A stretch of DNA of 64,000 nt from contig OZ023180.1 in assembly GCA_963995505.1 (NCBI GenBank), positions 13,592,689 to 13,656,688 on the forward strand, read 5' to 3'. The first letter of the stretch is position 1. Each line of letters opens with the position of its first letter. Of this stretch, positions 1 through 11,775 are shown in pieces. The translations under genes were made by a program, and so were the position numbers. Origin of the DNA: Hypericum androsaemum. Its lineage: Eukaryota; Streptophyta; Magnoliopsida; Malpighiales; Hypericaceae. A model generated the notes under the pieces. That model was not told where the DNA came from and searched no databases. It was given only the letters and a program-made list of their open reading frames with translations.

Positions 1-368
1 TGGAACTTTTCAACCTCATGAGGTCTATGCAAATTATGCCAGTTTTTCAATCTCATTTTTGATATTTTTTTAAAGTTTAGGATACAAAATTGTTGCAGAT
101 TTTCAAATTCAAGATCAAAGCAGGTGATGGCCGTAGAGGATGGATGAAAAACCGTAAAGTGTTGGAGAATTGCTCTGCTGGTTTTACATTTCCTGACCAC
201 TGCGTCGGTTGTGTTCAGGTACCTACTTTGTTGTCTGCTCAAAGTTCATTGCTACGAACTGATGAGATCGTAGCAGCATCGACCATTTTCTTATCCTTTC
301 GCTTGCTGTGTGCGCAGAAAATTTGGCTGCTGAAATTGTTGAATTTCTACAGAGCTGTTGAGGATTGA
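1..368 (+). CDS. U1-type zinc-finger gene, copy A: 3' end only
   Basis: This is the last part of a gene whose fuller copy lies at 40.2-41.7 kb. Visible exons are 1-22 (end of exon 2), 99-218 and 318-368. All are bounded by GT-AG and keep phase 0 as in copy C, and the frame ends at TGA 366-368 after FYRAVED. Exon 3 (40 codons) carries Cys and His residues (ENCSAGFTFPDHCVGCVQ) that could be a metal-binding cluster; that is inference. Against copy C the last exon differs at a few residues (KIWLLK for KVRPLK). The 5' part lies outside the window, so whether this copy works cannot be judged. The 3' UTR continues to about 530 and matches 53700-53830. Function unknown. Confidence 0.6.
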
Positions 369-530
369 CCAGCACGTATCCGTATCCGAATACTGACTGC
401 ATAACATTCTTCATCGGGATGACTAGTGATTCATAGTAGGTGTTAGTGTATGCTTAATGGATCCGAATGCTGTTGTAATGATCACAGCTTTGATGGAGTC
501 TCTAATCTGACTCTGTGGGTATTGCGGGGA

Positions 531-1197
531 ATAGGTAAAGTTGGTTGGTGTCTTTGAGGCCGTTGAGTAGCGGAGGAGGAATATGGATAAAATACCGAGT
601 CTTTATTTATGGATAAAATACTTGTAAGTCTTTTTTTTGGGAAATAATTATAAATCTTTAAGATAATATACTAGGAAATCTAATCTTCAATAAATTAGTT
701 CTTTTAACTCCTTGTATACAAAAGCTATTAGAATTTCATACTTAAAACTGGGTCACATAATACTCTCTATTTTATAAAATGGATCAATTAAAACTTTAAG
801 ACCAATAGTTTAAAAAAATATTTAAAAAAATATCATATAATTATTTTTTAAATTATAATTATTTAAAGCTATTAGAACTTCATACTTAAAACTGGGTCAC
901 CATCCAAGTGCCGAACACAACAACATAAAATTATAATTTAAATAATTTAAAATAATAAATATGATATAACATTTCCTATAAAAATTCTCATTTTCTCTCT
1001 CCTCGTGTAGCTCTTCAATGGCCCACCAAGCTCACCCAACACCACCATCTTTGACCTCCATCCTCCACCATTTCTAAAAGTTCGCCACCCACCTTCTCTT
1101 TGCCTTGACCACAAAGAAGGTGCTATATGCAGAAGCCAAGAAAAATTTTGTCGATTTCCTCTTCGGCATCCCCCAAATAGCTATTGGTTTGATTATT
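531..1197. other. AT-rich spacer with no gene
   Basis: No coding exon seen. AT-rich, with a 36-bp direct repeat (listed separately) and a CT-rich stretch at about 1000-1110. The right end abuts the Copia LTR without a visible target-site duplication. Confidence 0.5.
721..900. repeat. 36-bp direct repeat pair
   Basis: Copies at 721-756 and 865-900 differ at one base (GAATTTC versus GAACTTC) and flank about 108 bp of very AT-rich DNA. Origin unknown; they could be ends of a small AT-rich insertion or a local duplication. Confidence 0.7.
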
Positions 1198-1470
1198 TGT
1201 TAGGGATTGTTCCAAATTTCTAATTAGAGTAGGGCTCTATTTCTTGATCAGAATAGAGTACTAGTCTCCTATATATATACGGCCTATGCCTAGGTCTTAT
1301 TTGTACTAGTTGAGAGTTGTGAGGTAGAGAGAACCCTCACGGAGGCCTTGTAACCGATTGGACTCACATAGTGGACGACTCTCCTTTGCCCGTGGTTTTC
1401 TCCCCGTCTTGGGGTTTCCACGTAATTCTTGTGTCTCGTGTTTTACTCGTTTCGATCTTATTTCTCAACA
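1198..1470 (+). repeat. Copia 5' LTR
   Basis: 273 bp, TG...CA ends. A TATA-like tract (CTATATATATACGG) lies near 1270. Nearly identical to 5819-6090. Confidence 0.9.
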
Positions 1471-1472
1471 AT

Positions 1473-1484
1473 TGGTATCAGAGC
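1473..1484 (+). other. Primer-binding site, initiator tRNA-Met type
   Basis: TGGTATCAGAGC, complementary to the 3' end of plant initiator tRNA-Met, two bases after the LTR. Confidence 0.9.
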
Positions 1485-1824
1485 TAGATCTGAGTTTCGA
1501 GTATTCGAGTATTGAAAAAAAAAACGTGAACAGTAACCGATTTGGGGGTAAATCGGGATTTAGGGTTTTGAAACCCTTGGAGTCGCCGCCGCCCGCGTTC
1601 CGACCACCCCTTGGAGCCGCCACCACCGAACCCGTCGCCGCGGAGGAGGAGGAAAGGGTCAGCCGCTGCCTGTGAGAGATTTGGGTTGAAAAACCCTAAT
1701 TTTCGAGTTGACCAAAAGTCAACTATTTGACTGGTTGACCAAAAGTCAACTGTTTTAGCTGATTTTAGTTTTCTAACCAATTTTGGGCTGATTTTATGGT
1801 TCGAGGAGCTTCAGGATAACTTCC

Positions 1825-4800
1825 ATGAAGTACAAAATCCCTCAATTGACGAGGAAAACTAATTTTTTCTTGTGGCAGGTGAAGATGCGTGCTATTTTGA
1901 CACATCTAGAGCTGGATGAGACTCTACTTGATGAGAAGTCGATACCTTCGAGTTGGGACGCTGCGATGAAGGCGTCAAAGAATCGTAAGGCTGTGAGTCA
2001 GATCCAGTTGCATCTGTCAGATGATATTTTGCAGAACGTGTTGAAGGAGACAACAACTTCCTCATTATGGGCAAAGCTTGAAAAGTTGTGCATGCCCAAG
2101 AGTTTGACCAACAAATTGTGCTTGAAGCAACGACTGTTTTCTATCCGGATACAAGAAGATAAGTATGTTCATGACCACCTTAATGAATTTAAAAATATAG
2201 TAGCTGATCTTAGAACTCTGGATGTGAAGTATGATGATGAAGATCTTGCTTTATTGTTATTGTGCTCGTTGCCTGCTTCTTATCAACAATTCAGAGATAC
2301 TCTGTTGTTCAGCCATGATACTCTGAGTTGGGATAATGTTCATGATTCGCTCTTGGAGAAAGAGAGAATTGATAAGCACACTGTGAGTTCCTCTAAAAAT
2401 AGCCAAGGGACTGGTTTGGTTATGAGAGGGAGGTCTGAAGAGAGGAATGCTAAGTCTGGTTCGAGGAAGAAGAGCAGAAGCAAATCAAGGTCAAGGCACA
2501 AGGATAAGACTTGTTTCAACTGTCAGAAGGTTGGTAGTGCTAGTGTTGCCACCACCACTCAGAAAGAAGAATCTGATGGAGACCTTTTGTCTGTGATTGA
2601 TGGGAAGTCTAAAGTTGATGTTGCTTGGGTCCTTGATTCTGCTTGTACGTTTCATATGTGTCCCATCCGGGACTGGTTTTCAACATATGAACGTGCGAAG
2701 GGTAATATTCTCATGGGAAATAATTTTGTCTGCAAGGTTATTGGTATTGGCACAGTGAAGATCAAGATGCATGATGGTGTCATTCGAACCTTGACGAATG
2801 TGAGGCATATCCCTGATTTGAAGCGGAACTTGATTTCGCTGAGTATTTTTGATACATTGGGGTACAAGTATACCGGAGAAGGTGGAGTTCTTCGTGTAAG
2901 TAAGAACTCATTAGTGCATATGAAGGCCAAGAAAGAGGTTAGAAATCTGTACGTTTTGCAGGGTTCTACAGTTACAGGGACTGCTATTGCTGCATCTGGC
3001 TCGTTGACAGATTCTGAGAATACCTCATTGTGGCATATGCGTCTTGATCACATGAGTGAGAAAGGCATGACCGAGCTGAATAAGAGAGGATTATTATGTG
3101 GACAGGGTATTGGAAAGCTGAAATTTTGTGAGCACTGTGTGTTTTGCAAGCAGAAGAAAGTCAGTTTTCAGAAAGGTGTGCACACTACAAACGGAAAACT
3201 TGACTATGTTTATTCTGATCTTTGGAGACCGTCTCAGGTTGCAACAAAGAATGGTTCCAAGTATATGCTGACTATTATTGATGATTATTCGAGGAAGGTG
3301 TTGGCGTTCTTCTTGAAGAGCAAGGATCATGTCTTTGTCACTTTCAAGCAGTGGAAGACTATGATTGAGAAGCAGACTGGGAGAGATGTCAAGCATCTCC
3401 GCACAGACAATAGATTGGAGTTTTGTTCTAGTTGGTTTGATGAGTTCTGCAAGAATGAGGGTATTGTCAGGCATAAGACAATCCCTAGTACACCTCAACA
3501 GAATAGAGTCGCTGAAAGAATGAACAGAACTTTGTTGGAGAAAGTTCGTTGTATGCTGTCAAATGCTGGTTTGCCTAAGTCCTTTTGGGCTGAAGCTGCT
3601 TCCACTGCCTGTCACCTTGTCAATCGTTCACCTCATGCATCACTTGATGGCAAGGTACCTGAAGAATTGTGGTCTAGAAATCCTCCTAATTATGCTATTT
3701 TGAAGATATTTAGTTATCCTGCCTATGCTCATGTGAATAATGGCAAGTTAGAGCCAAGATCTGTGAAGTGTATCTTCCTTGGCTATGCTTCTGGAGTGAA
3801 GGGATACAAGTTGTGGTGTCCCGAGCTATCTAAGGTCTTGTTGAGTACGAATGTTATTTTCAAAGAGACAGACATGCTGAGTAAGAGGGAGGATATTTCT
3901 TCACCTGGTATTTCGAGTGCTCCAAGTGTAGACTTGCAAAAGTCAAAAGTGCAGGTGGAGTTTGATGCTGATCCAGAAGCGAGTTCCTTCCGTGATGTTG
4001 ATTGCCATGGTCCTACTCATGGTGGGTTATCTGATGAAGCTGAGAATGTTGGCACAGTTGATAGGGAACCAGCGTATTCTATTGCTAGAGACAGGCCCCG
4101 AAGAATTATCAGGCCTCCACAGAAGTTGGGTGAGGCTGATATTGTTGCTTTTGCCCTGAATATGGCAGAAGAAGTTGATAGCTGTGAAGAACCATCTAGT
4201 TACTCAGATGATGTGAAGTCGAAAGACTCTGCTAGATGGTTGGTTGCTATGGAGGAAGAGATGGAATCTCTTCATAAGAACAAGACTTGGGAGATTACTA
4301 AGCTGCCTAAGGATAAGAAGGTTGTCAGCTGCAAGTGGGTATTCAAGAAGAAGGATGGTATACCTGGAGTTGAAGAGCCTAGATACAAGGCTAGGCTAAT
4401 GGCTAGAGGATATAGTCAAATTTCTGGTGTAGACTTTAAAGAGGTGTTTTCACCAGTTGTGAAGTATACCTCGATTCGTTCTCTTCTTGGTATTGTTGCT
4501 ATGCAGGATTTGGAGCTTGATGTGAAGACAGCTTTCTTGAATGGAGAGCTTGAGGAGCAGATTTATATGGCACAGCCTGAGGGTTTTCATGTTGAAGGCA
4601 AAGAAGACCATATGTGCTTGTTGAAGAAGTCCATGTATGGCCTTAAGCAGTCTCCGAGGCAGTGGTATAAAATGTTTGATTCCTTTATGATTTCTCATGG
4701 TTATGAGAGGAGCAAGTATGATAGTTGTGTTTACCTGAAATGGCTACGCGATGGTTCCCAAGTGTATTTGCTCCTGTATGTGGATGACATGTTAATTGCT

Positions 4801-5736
4801 GCCAGTGACAAAGGAGAGGTGAGAAAGTTCAAAGCTCTGTTGAGTAGCGAGTTTGAGATGAAAAATTTGGGTCCTGCTAAGAAGATTCTTGGTATGGAGA
4901 TTGCCAGAGATAGATGAGCAATGAAGTTATTTCTGAGTTAGGAGAGTTACATTGAAAAGGTACTTGACAGGTTCGATGTGACTGATAATCCTGTGAGTAC
5001 TCCTCTTGGTACACATTTTCAGCTTTCGTCTGCCTTATCTCCACAGTCAGCTGCTGAGGTCGATTACATATCTGGTGTTCCATACTCCAATGCTGTTGAT
5101 TCTCTGATGTATGCTATGGTTTGCACGCGCCCGGATTTGGCCTATGCTGTGAGTGTCGTTAGCAGGTTTATGGCAAATCCTGGAGAAGGTCATTGGAGAG
5201 CAGTGGAGTGGATTATGAGGTACTTGAAGGGTATCAAGGGCGTGTGTCTACAGTTTGGACGCACCAGTGATGGAGTTGTTGGTTTCGTTGATTCAGATTA
5301 TGCTGGAGACCTTGATAAGTTCAGATCCTTGTCTGGATATGTCTTCACTCTTGGAGGATGTGCTATCAGTTAGAGAGCTTGTCTACAGGCCACAGTGGCG
5401 TTGTCTACCACTGAGGCGGAGTACATGGCTATAACTGAAGGTGTGAAGGAGGCTATCTGGTTGAAAGGTTTCTTCAATGAAATCGGTGAGAAGCTGCAGG
5501 TCGGTACAGTGTACTGTGATAGTCAAAGTGCTATCCATCTCACGAGGGATGCTATGTATTATGAGAGGACAAAGCACATTAATGTGAGGTACCACTTCAT
5601 TCGGGAGCATATTGCTCAAGGTGACATTGTTGTGAGCAAGGTGGGTACAAAGGATAATCCTGCAGACATGTTGACGAAGCCACTTTCGGGTGCTAAGTTC
5701 GAGCATTGCTTAGACTTAGTAAGTGTTCGTGCTTGA
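1825..5736 (+). pseudogene. Copia gag-pol polyprotein with three in-frame stops
   Basis: One frame runs from ATG 1825 to TGA 5734-5736 (1303 codons plus stop) and is interrupted by TGA 4915-4917, TAG 4939-4941 and TAG 5371-5373. In order: gag (about aa 1-220); a zinc knuckle that begins CFNCQ but lacks its His and last Cys, so an in-frame deletion is likely; protease with DSACTFHMC; integrase with its zinc domain and D-D-E core (YSDLW, RTDN, RVAERMNRT); RT with YVDDM; RNase H with [16 protein letters not shown] and YCDSQSA. The two TAG stops fit C-to-T change on one strand. It cannot make a complete enzyme set, but gag to mid-RT (1030 aa) is open. Known families: Tork-like Copia. Confidence 0.9.
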
Positions 5737-5818
5737 TGATGATTGTCCTTAGGGGCTGATGGTGAAGGTGGAGAAATGTTGAATTTGGAGTCATAGAATT
5801 TGGTCCAAGGTGGAGATT

Positions 5819-6090
5819 TGTTAGGGATTGTTCCAAATTCCTAATTAGAGTAGGGCTCTATTTCTTGATCAGAATAGAGTACTAGTCTTCTATATATATA
5901 CGACCTATGCCTAGGTCTTATTTGTACTAGTTGAGAGTTGTGTGGTAGAAAGAACCCTCACGGAGGCCTTGTAACCTATTGGACTCACATAGTGATGACT
6001 CTCCTTTGCCCGTGGTTTTCTCCTCGTCTTGGGGTTTCCACGTAATTCTTGTGTCTCGTGTTTTACTCGTTTCGATCTTATTTTCCAACA
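5819..6090 (+). repeat. Copia 3' LTR
   Basis: 272 bp, TGTTAGGG...CCAACA, preceded by a polypurine tract at about 5806-5818. It joins directly to zinc-finger copy B. Confidence 0.9.
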
Positions 6091-6091
6091 A

Positions 6092-7245
6092 CTATTGTCA
6101 CATTTTCGTATAGCTATGACTTGGGAAGAGGGAGTCCTGATGTGGAGCTGTCGCTCTCATCGGATCGTATATTGGAGATAAAGAACGCCGAACGGGATCC
6201 ACGATTCATATCGAGCAGAAAACGTAGGAAAGAATCGAGACGTCAGCAGCTTCGTGCAGCTGAGAGGGCGTGTCCCATCTGTCAGCAAAAGATGCTTCCG
6301 GAGAAAGATGTAGCTGCTTTTATGAATATGAAAACGGGCAAACTTGCTTGCCATAGCAGAACTAAAATTGGGGTAAATGCCAATGCACATTGCCTGTGTT
6401 TATTTTTTTTAGTTTTTATTTAATTAGCTAATGTACATTCAATTGTTTTCTCTCTGCTTGTAGGCTTTTTTTCATGTGTTTCACGTTTTCTGCCTTATAC
6501 ATTGGATGCTTCTCTGTGAGATGGAGATCATTGGAAATCAACCAGTTTCTCCAAAAAGAAGAAGATCGAGAAAAAAGAGTGGGAAGATTCAAAATGTTAA
6601 AACCCGAATTGATTCTGTGTTCTGCCCCGAGTGCCAGGCTACTGGTTTGAATATTGAAGGAGATGGAATAGAGGGTGGAACTTTTCAACCTCACGAGGTC
6701 TGTCTAAATTATGCCAGTTTTTCAGTCTCGTTTCTGATACTTTTTTTAAAGTTCAAGATACAAATTGTTGCAGATTTTCGAATTCAAGATCAAAGCGGGT
6801 GATGGCCGTAGAGGATGGATGAAAAGCCCTGAAGTGTTGGAGAATTGCTCTGCTGGTTTTACTTTTCCTGACCACTGCGTCGGTTGTGTTCAGGTGCCTA
6901 CATTGTTGTCTGCTCAAAGTTCATCGCAACGAACTGATGAGAACGCAGCAGTATCGACCATTTTCTTAACCTTTCGCTTGCTGTGTGCAGAAAGTTCGGC
7001 CGCTGAAATTGCTGAATTTCTACAGAGACGTACTTTGGCAGCTATTTTATTTTTATCTCTGTAACCGAGGAAAACCCTGTTTGCTTCAGCAGAGGATGTC
7101 CCTTTTGGTTAATCTCTATTTTTTTTTTTTTGCTAACGACACTTGCATCCCAACCACAAATATAAAGGCCTTCCCCTTCCCCCACTGCACCTCTCGCCGT
7201 TCTCCGAACACGACGCACGTACTTGATTGGATCCCGCGCCATTGA
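6092..7245 (+). pseudogene. U1-type zinc-finger gene, copy B: 5' truncated, altered 3' end
   Basis: The homology to copy C begins mid-exon 1 immediately after the Copia LTR, so about the first 175 codons, including the N-terminal zinc finger, are gone. Remaining exons are 6092-6372, 6464-6697, 6774-6893 and 6991 onward; splice sites and phases match copy C. The shared part includes a CPICQQKM...CHS cluster and a CPEC pair. In the last exon, identity to copies A and C stops after FYR (about 7026). The frame then runs into unrelated sequence to TGA near 7245, giving a new C-terminal tail of about 70 residues with a low-complexity F-run. Most likely a dead fragment. Confidence 0.8.
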
Positions 7246-8458
7246 AGTGCCTTGCCATTAGTTTGCTCAAAAGGGTCAGATTTCTAGTTTCTCTAGACTG
7301 CTGATGTTGTAGTAGATCAGTTACCTATCAGTGCAGAACAAAAACAGGGAGCCTTGCTTGGTTTCAGTGCTCATGAATTCCTTCATATTTCCAACCCTTG
7401 TTTTTCGTTCTAGAGCTGCATGGAATGGTATAACCCGCACCCGGGTTTCATAAAGCACATAAGCCGATATAAAGACGGGGTGAAGATCCAATATCATGGA
7501 AGAAGCGCATATTTTAAGATTTCATGGATGGATTTTTTTTCAAAAAAAATTGGTCCACCTAGCCATTGAAAAATGGTTTATTCATCTTCGTTCATTTTTA
7601 AAAAATAAAAAAGTACACATCTCTCTCCAAAGTGATTAATTTTTAATTTATGAAACTTTCAACAACAGAGACTTCAATAATCGTTTCATACGGATGCAGT
7701 GAAATTATTTAAGTTCGTGGATCATTTTCATGAACGCTTGGTTTGACGCAATAGGTGAACTAAAGATTTTTCTTTAACAGATATGATTTTATTTCTGTAG
7801 CCAAAAACAAATGTTTTTATAAAAGAAGAAAGTTAATTCTTGACTCCGACCGCTAAAATTGTGTTGTATTTAGAGAAAATTTGGCATCAATGCCATATGA
7901 GTTCATTATGACGTTTTAAATGAGTATATTTGATTGTAAATTCACTTAGTAAAATAATATTATGATTGCCTATATTATGTTGAAGAGTGTATCTTTTTAT
8001 ATACATGAGTGGAATTTTTAGGAGATATTAATTTTTTTGCAATTTCTAAAATATCATTCATTTATTTTAAAAAGGAAAAGCTCTTAAATAATCTGAAACG
8101 AATGTTCCATTCAAAATAAAACCACAAGTAATCGTTAATAAGTTAAAGCAACTAGACATAATTATTCAAGTTATAATAATAACATGTTGAACTCAAATGC
8201 AGAAAATATAGGAGTGCTAAAATCTACTAGACAAAACAATATCACCATATAAGGATATTTTTTTTGTTGCTGAAATTAAAATTTATGGGCTCAAAAAATT
8301 TTCAAATATCGTAAAACAAAATGAAATAATGAAACACCTCAATTCTCATGGTGAGTCCCAAGTCTCAATCTGTCAGCAGAAAAAATAAAGAAGAAGAAGG
8401 ATTACAATTGTAGGTCCAAATATGGTAGGTGACTACAACTGTATTATAGTCAGCAAGC
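7246..8458. other. AT-rich spacer with no recognised feature
   Basis: No exon, TIR or LTR structure recognised. Short ORFs only, with scattered poly-A and poly-T runs. Confidence 0.5.
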
Positions 8459-10400
8459 TTATGATCCTTGGACGGGGGGACGAGTAAACCATGAGAATGA
8501 GTGCCCTGCAGATAACGAAGTATTTGCTTGACTGTAGACCATCGCTCTGGGGTGACTGTGCATGAACTGGGAGGTGCGACCGACGCCGTAAGCGATCTTT
8601 GGCCTCGTCATACTAAGATATTGTAGCAATCCCACGATTTGGTGAAACAACTCTGGATCATACTCGATCGTTGAGGTATAACCCGTGGTAGACATAGCTG
8701 CCCAAGTCTCAATGGGATTGCAACCTGCCATATCTGCCCGAGCTAGGATGTGCTTGATATATTTATCTTGATTGAGTAGTAAGCCACGGGATGCACGTGT
8801 AGCCTCCAAGCCGAGAAAAAAAATTAAGATATCTTAAATCCTTCAACAAGAGTGGGCTTGTAAAAATTTAAGAAGCTCCGAGAGTGATTGCCCGTGACTA
8901 ATATGTCATCGACATAAATAAGCACAAAGATGCACAATGAACGCCAGCGACAATAGAAGAGAGATGAATCCGTATGAGGCCCACGGAAACCCAATCCACA
9001 TAAGGAGTCACGCAGGCAATGGAACCGAGCCCGTGGTGCCTGCTTAAGGTCATAGAGCGACTTGCAAAGGCAGCAGACATGATGTGGTCGGTCAGGATCA
9101 ACAAAATCAGGCTGCTGCTTCACATACACATTTTCAGCCAAAGGGTCATGGAGAAAGGCGTTAGAGACATCTAATTGGCGAATCGGCTAGTTCCCAAAGA
9201 CGACAATGACGAGGATTAAGCGAACAATAGCTGGCTTGATTACAGGGCTAAAAGTTTTGTTGTAACCAATCTGTAATCGTTGATAATTTGCACCGAGGCA
9301 TGCAAATTTTGCCTGAAGTACACTTTCAGTGGGAGAGATGCTAAGCCTGGGCAAGGAGTGTCATGATTAGGCCAAATAGGCCCATCAGAAGGCAAAGGCC
9401 AATCAGGATTAGGAGGCAAAGATCCTATGCCAGGTGACTGAGAATCAGTATTGGGTTGGGCCAATGGCGGCTGTAATAAAAAAATATCCCAGCAGGCATG
9501 CGGGAGATCACAGGGGTACTGCTCTTGAGTGCACTCGAAACTAGGGGTGAGCTTCAAACCGAGCAAAACCGCAAACCGAACCAAACCGTACCGAACTAAA
9601 CCGCAAATACCACAAACCGCAGATATTTTCGGTCTCCTGGTGCGGTTTCAAACCGCACCGCATAACTTCGGTACGGGATCGATTTTGATTTTTGTTGACA
9701 GCACCAAACCGTACCGCACCGCACTTGTATTGACAACTTCGTATTTAGTATATGTTGAAGGAATTGGGCTTTACTTCTTAAGGAAAGCAAGGCCCACACA
9801 AGCCCACTTCGTTTTTAGTATATATTAGAAGAGTGAGAGAAGGAGGGAAGGAGATATTTCCTCTCATTCCAATCTGTGTCCTCGTTTTTTTCACCTAAAT
9901 AGGCTAAATTGGATCTTCTCTTTCATCTTATTTTTTTTTCCTCCACTAAAATTAACAGTATATTAAGCCCCAAATCCTAAAATCTTGCTGGCCGGCTCGC
10001 CGCTCCTCCTCCGTTCGGCTTCCTCCCTTTCCCTTTCTCTATCTCGTCATCTCCATTCTCCTCGCAAAGGTAAACTGGAACGATTGGTAGATATTTGGGT
10101 TGGAAATTTATTTTACTGTTGTGAACTCGGTAAGAATTGTTGTTAGGCAAAAGTAAACCGCAAACCGCACCTAAACCGCACCTACACCACCACACCGATT
10201 ATCGTGCGGTTTAGTACCAAACCGAGACACCTGCGGTTTGATTTTTTCAATTTTTTTTAGTTGCGGTGCGGTTTAGCTCAAAGAATTCACACCGCTAAAC
10301 CGCACCGAACTCAGCCCTACTCGAAACCACGGATGTCGAACCTTAAAATGGAAAAACAGATTTATCAAAGAGAACGTGACAAGAGACATAAATAACTAAT
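8459..10400 (-). pseudogene. Copia RT/RNase H remnant, frameshifted and split by a hAT element
   Basis: On the minus strand the order is: a linker with PNPDWPLPSDGPIWP at about 9300-9530; RT start near 9240 (TFSPV-like, then LDVSNAFLHD at about 9150); RT core in 8824-9141 with LYDLKQAP and YVDDILV; connection/RNase H start in 8459-8809 (LLLNQDKYIKHIL, GLLQYLSMTRPKIAY). Reading frames change several times, and no LTR, gag, protease or integrase is seen. A 778-bp hAT element (9542-10319) interrupts the linker; 10320 to about 10400 looks like the far side of the same remnant. Motifs fit a Copia lineage different from the element at 1.2-6.1 kb. Confidence 0.8.
9542..10319. mobile_element. Non-autonomous hAT element, 778 bp
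   Basis: Perfect 8-bp target duplication CTCGAAAC at 9534-9541 and 10320-10327. Terminal inverted repeats TAGGGGTGAG and (reverse complement of the end) TAGGGCTGAG. Both ends are packed with AAACCGCA/TGCGGTTT subterminal motifs, as in Ac/hAT elements. No transposase ORF. The interior (about 9985-10070) is C/T-rich and looks like a gene 5' UTR ending in a splice-donor-like AAAGGTAAAC. It sits inside a Copia remnant, so it is younger than that remnant. Confidence 0.88.
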
Positions 10401-10478
10401 AAATGCACGAGTAGAACGAGGTAGTAGTTTATGCTTAGTATATGGGCAGAGCCAAGGGTTAGCAAAGGCAGCCAATGG

Positions 10479-11355
10479 TAAGGGTGAGCATTAAATCTGA
10501 TATCCGAATTCGAATTTGAAATTTTATTTGGATTCAGATTCGGATTCGAATAATTTTTTATTCAAATTATCCGAACTTTTTAGTTCGGATTCGGATAAAA
10601 AAAAATCAAATTCGGATATCCGAACTACTGGTGGGCTTTTCTGAGAATTTTTTTATAGAAATAACTACTACTCATGGGCTTGGGCTGAGAGTGGGATTAT
10701 CCTTCTTCCCTTCCCTATTTTTAGAACAAAAAAACTAACTCATTTCTTCCCTTTCCCGTGAGCCGTGCTACCCCCAATACTCTCAAAAACCCTAAAGAAA
10801 AAATTTAAAAATTGTCGACGTTGCTTCCCGATTGCAGCAGCCCAGACCCGGAGCCAATTCGCCCTTACATTTTTTGCCTCCTCGTTGGGTTCTTGAAGGT
10901 AGTGGGTGTGTTTTGTGTGGAGTACTTTCTTGCTTTTTCTCCTAGTTTTGCGTGGAGTCCTCGTTGTTTTTTCTCTTGGTTCTGAAGGTAGTGTGTCGAC
11001 ATGACATTCTCGGATTGAGTTGGGACTAAAGAAAATTTGACTATTGTTATTTGGAAAGTTTTTTTTTTTTTGAGACATTATGATCGATGATTTATGTTGG
11101 GGCATTGCATTTTTTTGTGCCATTTGCTTGTTATTGTTATAATTTGGATTATTTTTTAAGTTATTTAGTGAATGAAATCATGGATTCAGATAGTTCGGAT
11201 TATCCGAATCAGAATCTAAAAAAAGTTTGGATGTTCAAATTCAGATAATTCACTATTCAAATTTAGATTCGAATAGTAAAATATCCAATTCAGATAGTTC
11301 AGATAGTTTAAAATTCGGATAGTTCAGATTTGGATAATTCGAATGTTCACTCCTA
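10479..11355. mobile_element. Non-autonomous hAT-like element, 877 bp
   Basis: Ends are TAAGGGTGAGCATT and (reverse complement) TAGGAGTGAACATT. They are flanked by an imperfect 8-bp duplication, GCCAATGG (10471-10478) and ACCAATAG (11356-11363), whose two mismatches are both G/A. Both ends carry dense TTCGGAT/ATCCGAA subterminal repeats. The ends belong to the same family as 58719-60614. The interior around 10730-10870 resembles a 5' UTR/first-exon leader and has no transposase. Older than the 9542 element, judging by the decayed target duplication. Confidence 0.78.
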
Positions 11356-11363
11356 ACCAATAG

Positions 11364-11600
11364 GACGTAAAGTAAGTAGGTTCATAATCATCACCAAATA
11401 ACTGTTTGTATGGTGAAATATTATTCAATAAGGGAGTAGATAACGGTTAATTAAATAAGTGGTAGAATCAAATATATACGACCAATATTTTAAAGGAATC
11501 ACCCATGGTGGAGTAATGCTAGGCCGGTCTCAACAATATGGCGGTGCTTGCGCGGCACACACCCATTTTTTTGTTCGGGTGTATAGGCACATGAAACCCG
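11364..11600. other. Short spacer with no recognised feature
   Basis: AT-rich; only chance ORFs. Homology to the plus-strand F-box copy begins at about 11610. Confidence 0.4.
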
Positions 11601-11775
11601 AATTAACAACGAAACTCTATAAATTAACAACTTCTAGAAGGTACCCAAATTAACCTTTTGCTGAAACGTAAATCTGCTTCTATCATTTGCTCCAGGACCT
11701 TGAATACCGTACTGCATATAATAACAAATAAACATCGTGAATAGTGATTGTTATTAATTTAAAATGGCACTACAG

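Larger units (their letters stand above)
1198..6090 (+). mobile_element. Ty1/Copia LTR retrotransposon, nearly full length
   Basis: A 4.9-kb element with two LTRs (1198-1470, 5819-6090) of the form TGTTAGGG...CAACA. It has a tRNA-iMet primer-binding site two bases inside the 5' LTR and a purine-rich tract (AAGGTGGAGATT) just before the 3' LTR. The internal order is gag, protease, integrase, RT, RNase H, which is the Copia order. The two 5-bp flanks differ (TTATT at 1193-1197; ACTAT at 6091-6095), so no target-site duplication is present. The right flank is exon 1 of zinc-finger copy B. The left flank is unrelated DNA, which suggests recombination or deletion after insertion. Confidence 0.92.

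Noticed and set aside
1484..1780. 98-codon minus-strand ORF in the Copia leader
   Set aside because: Antisense to the retroelement leader; no supporting motif.
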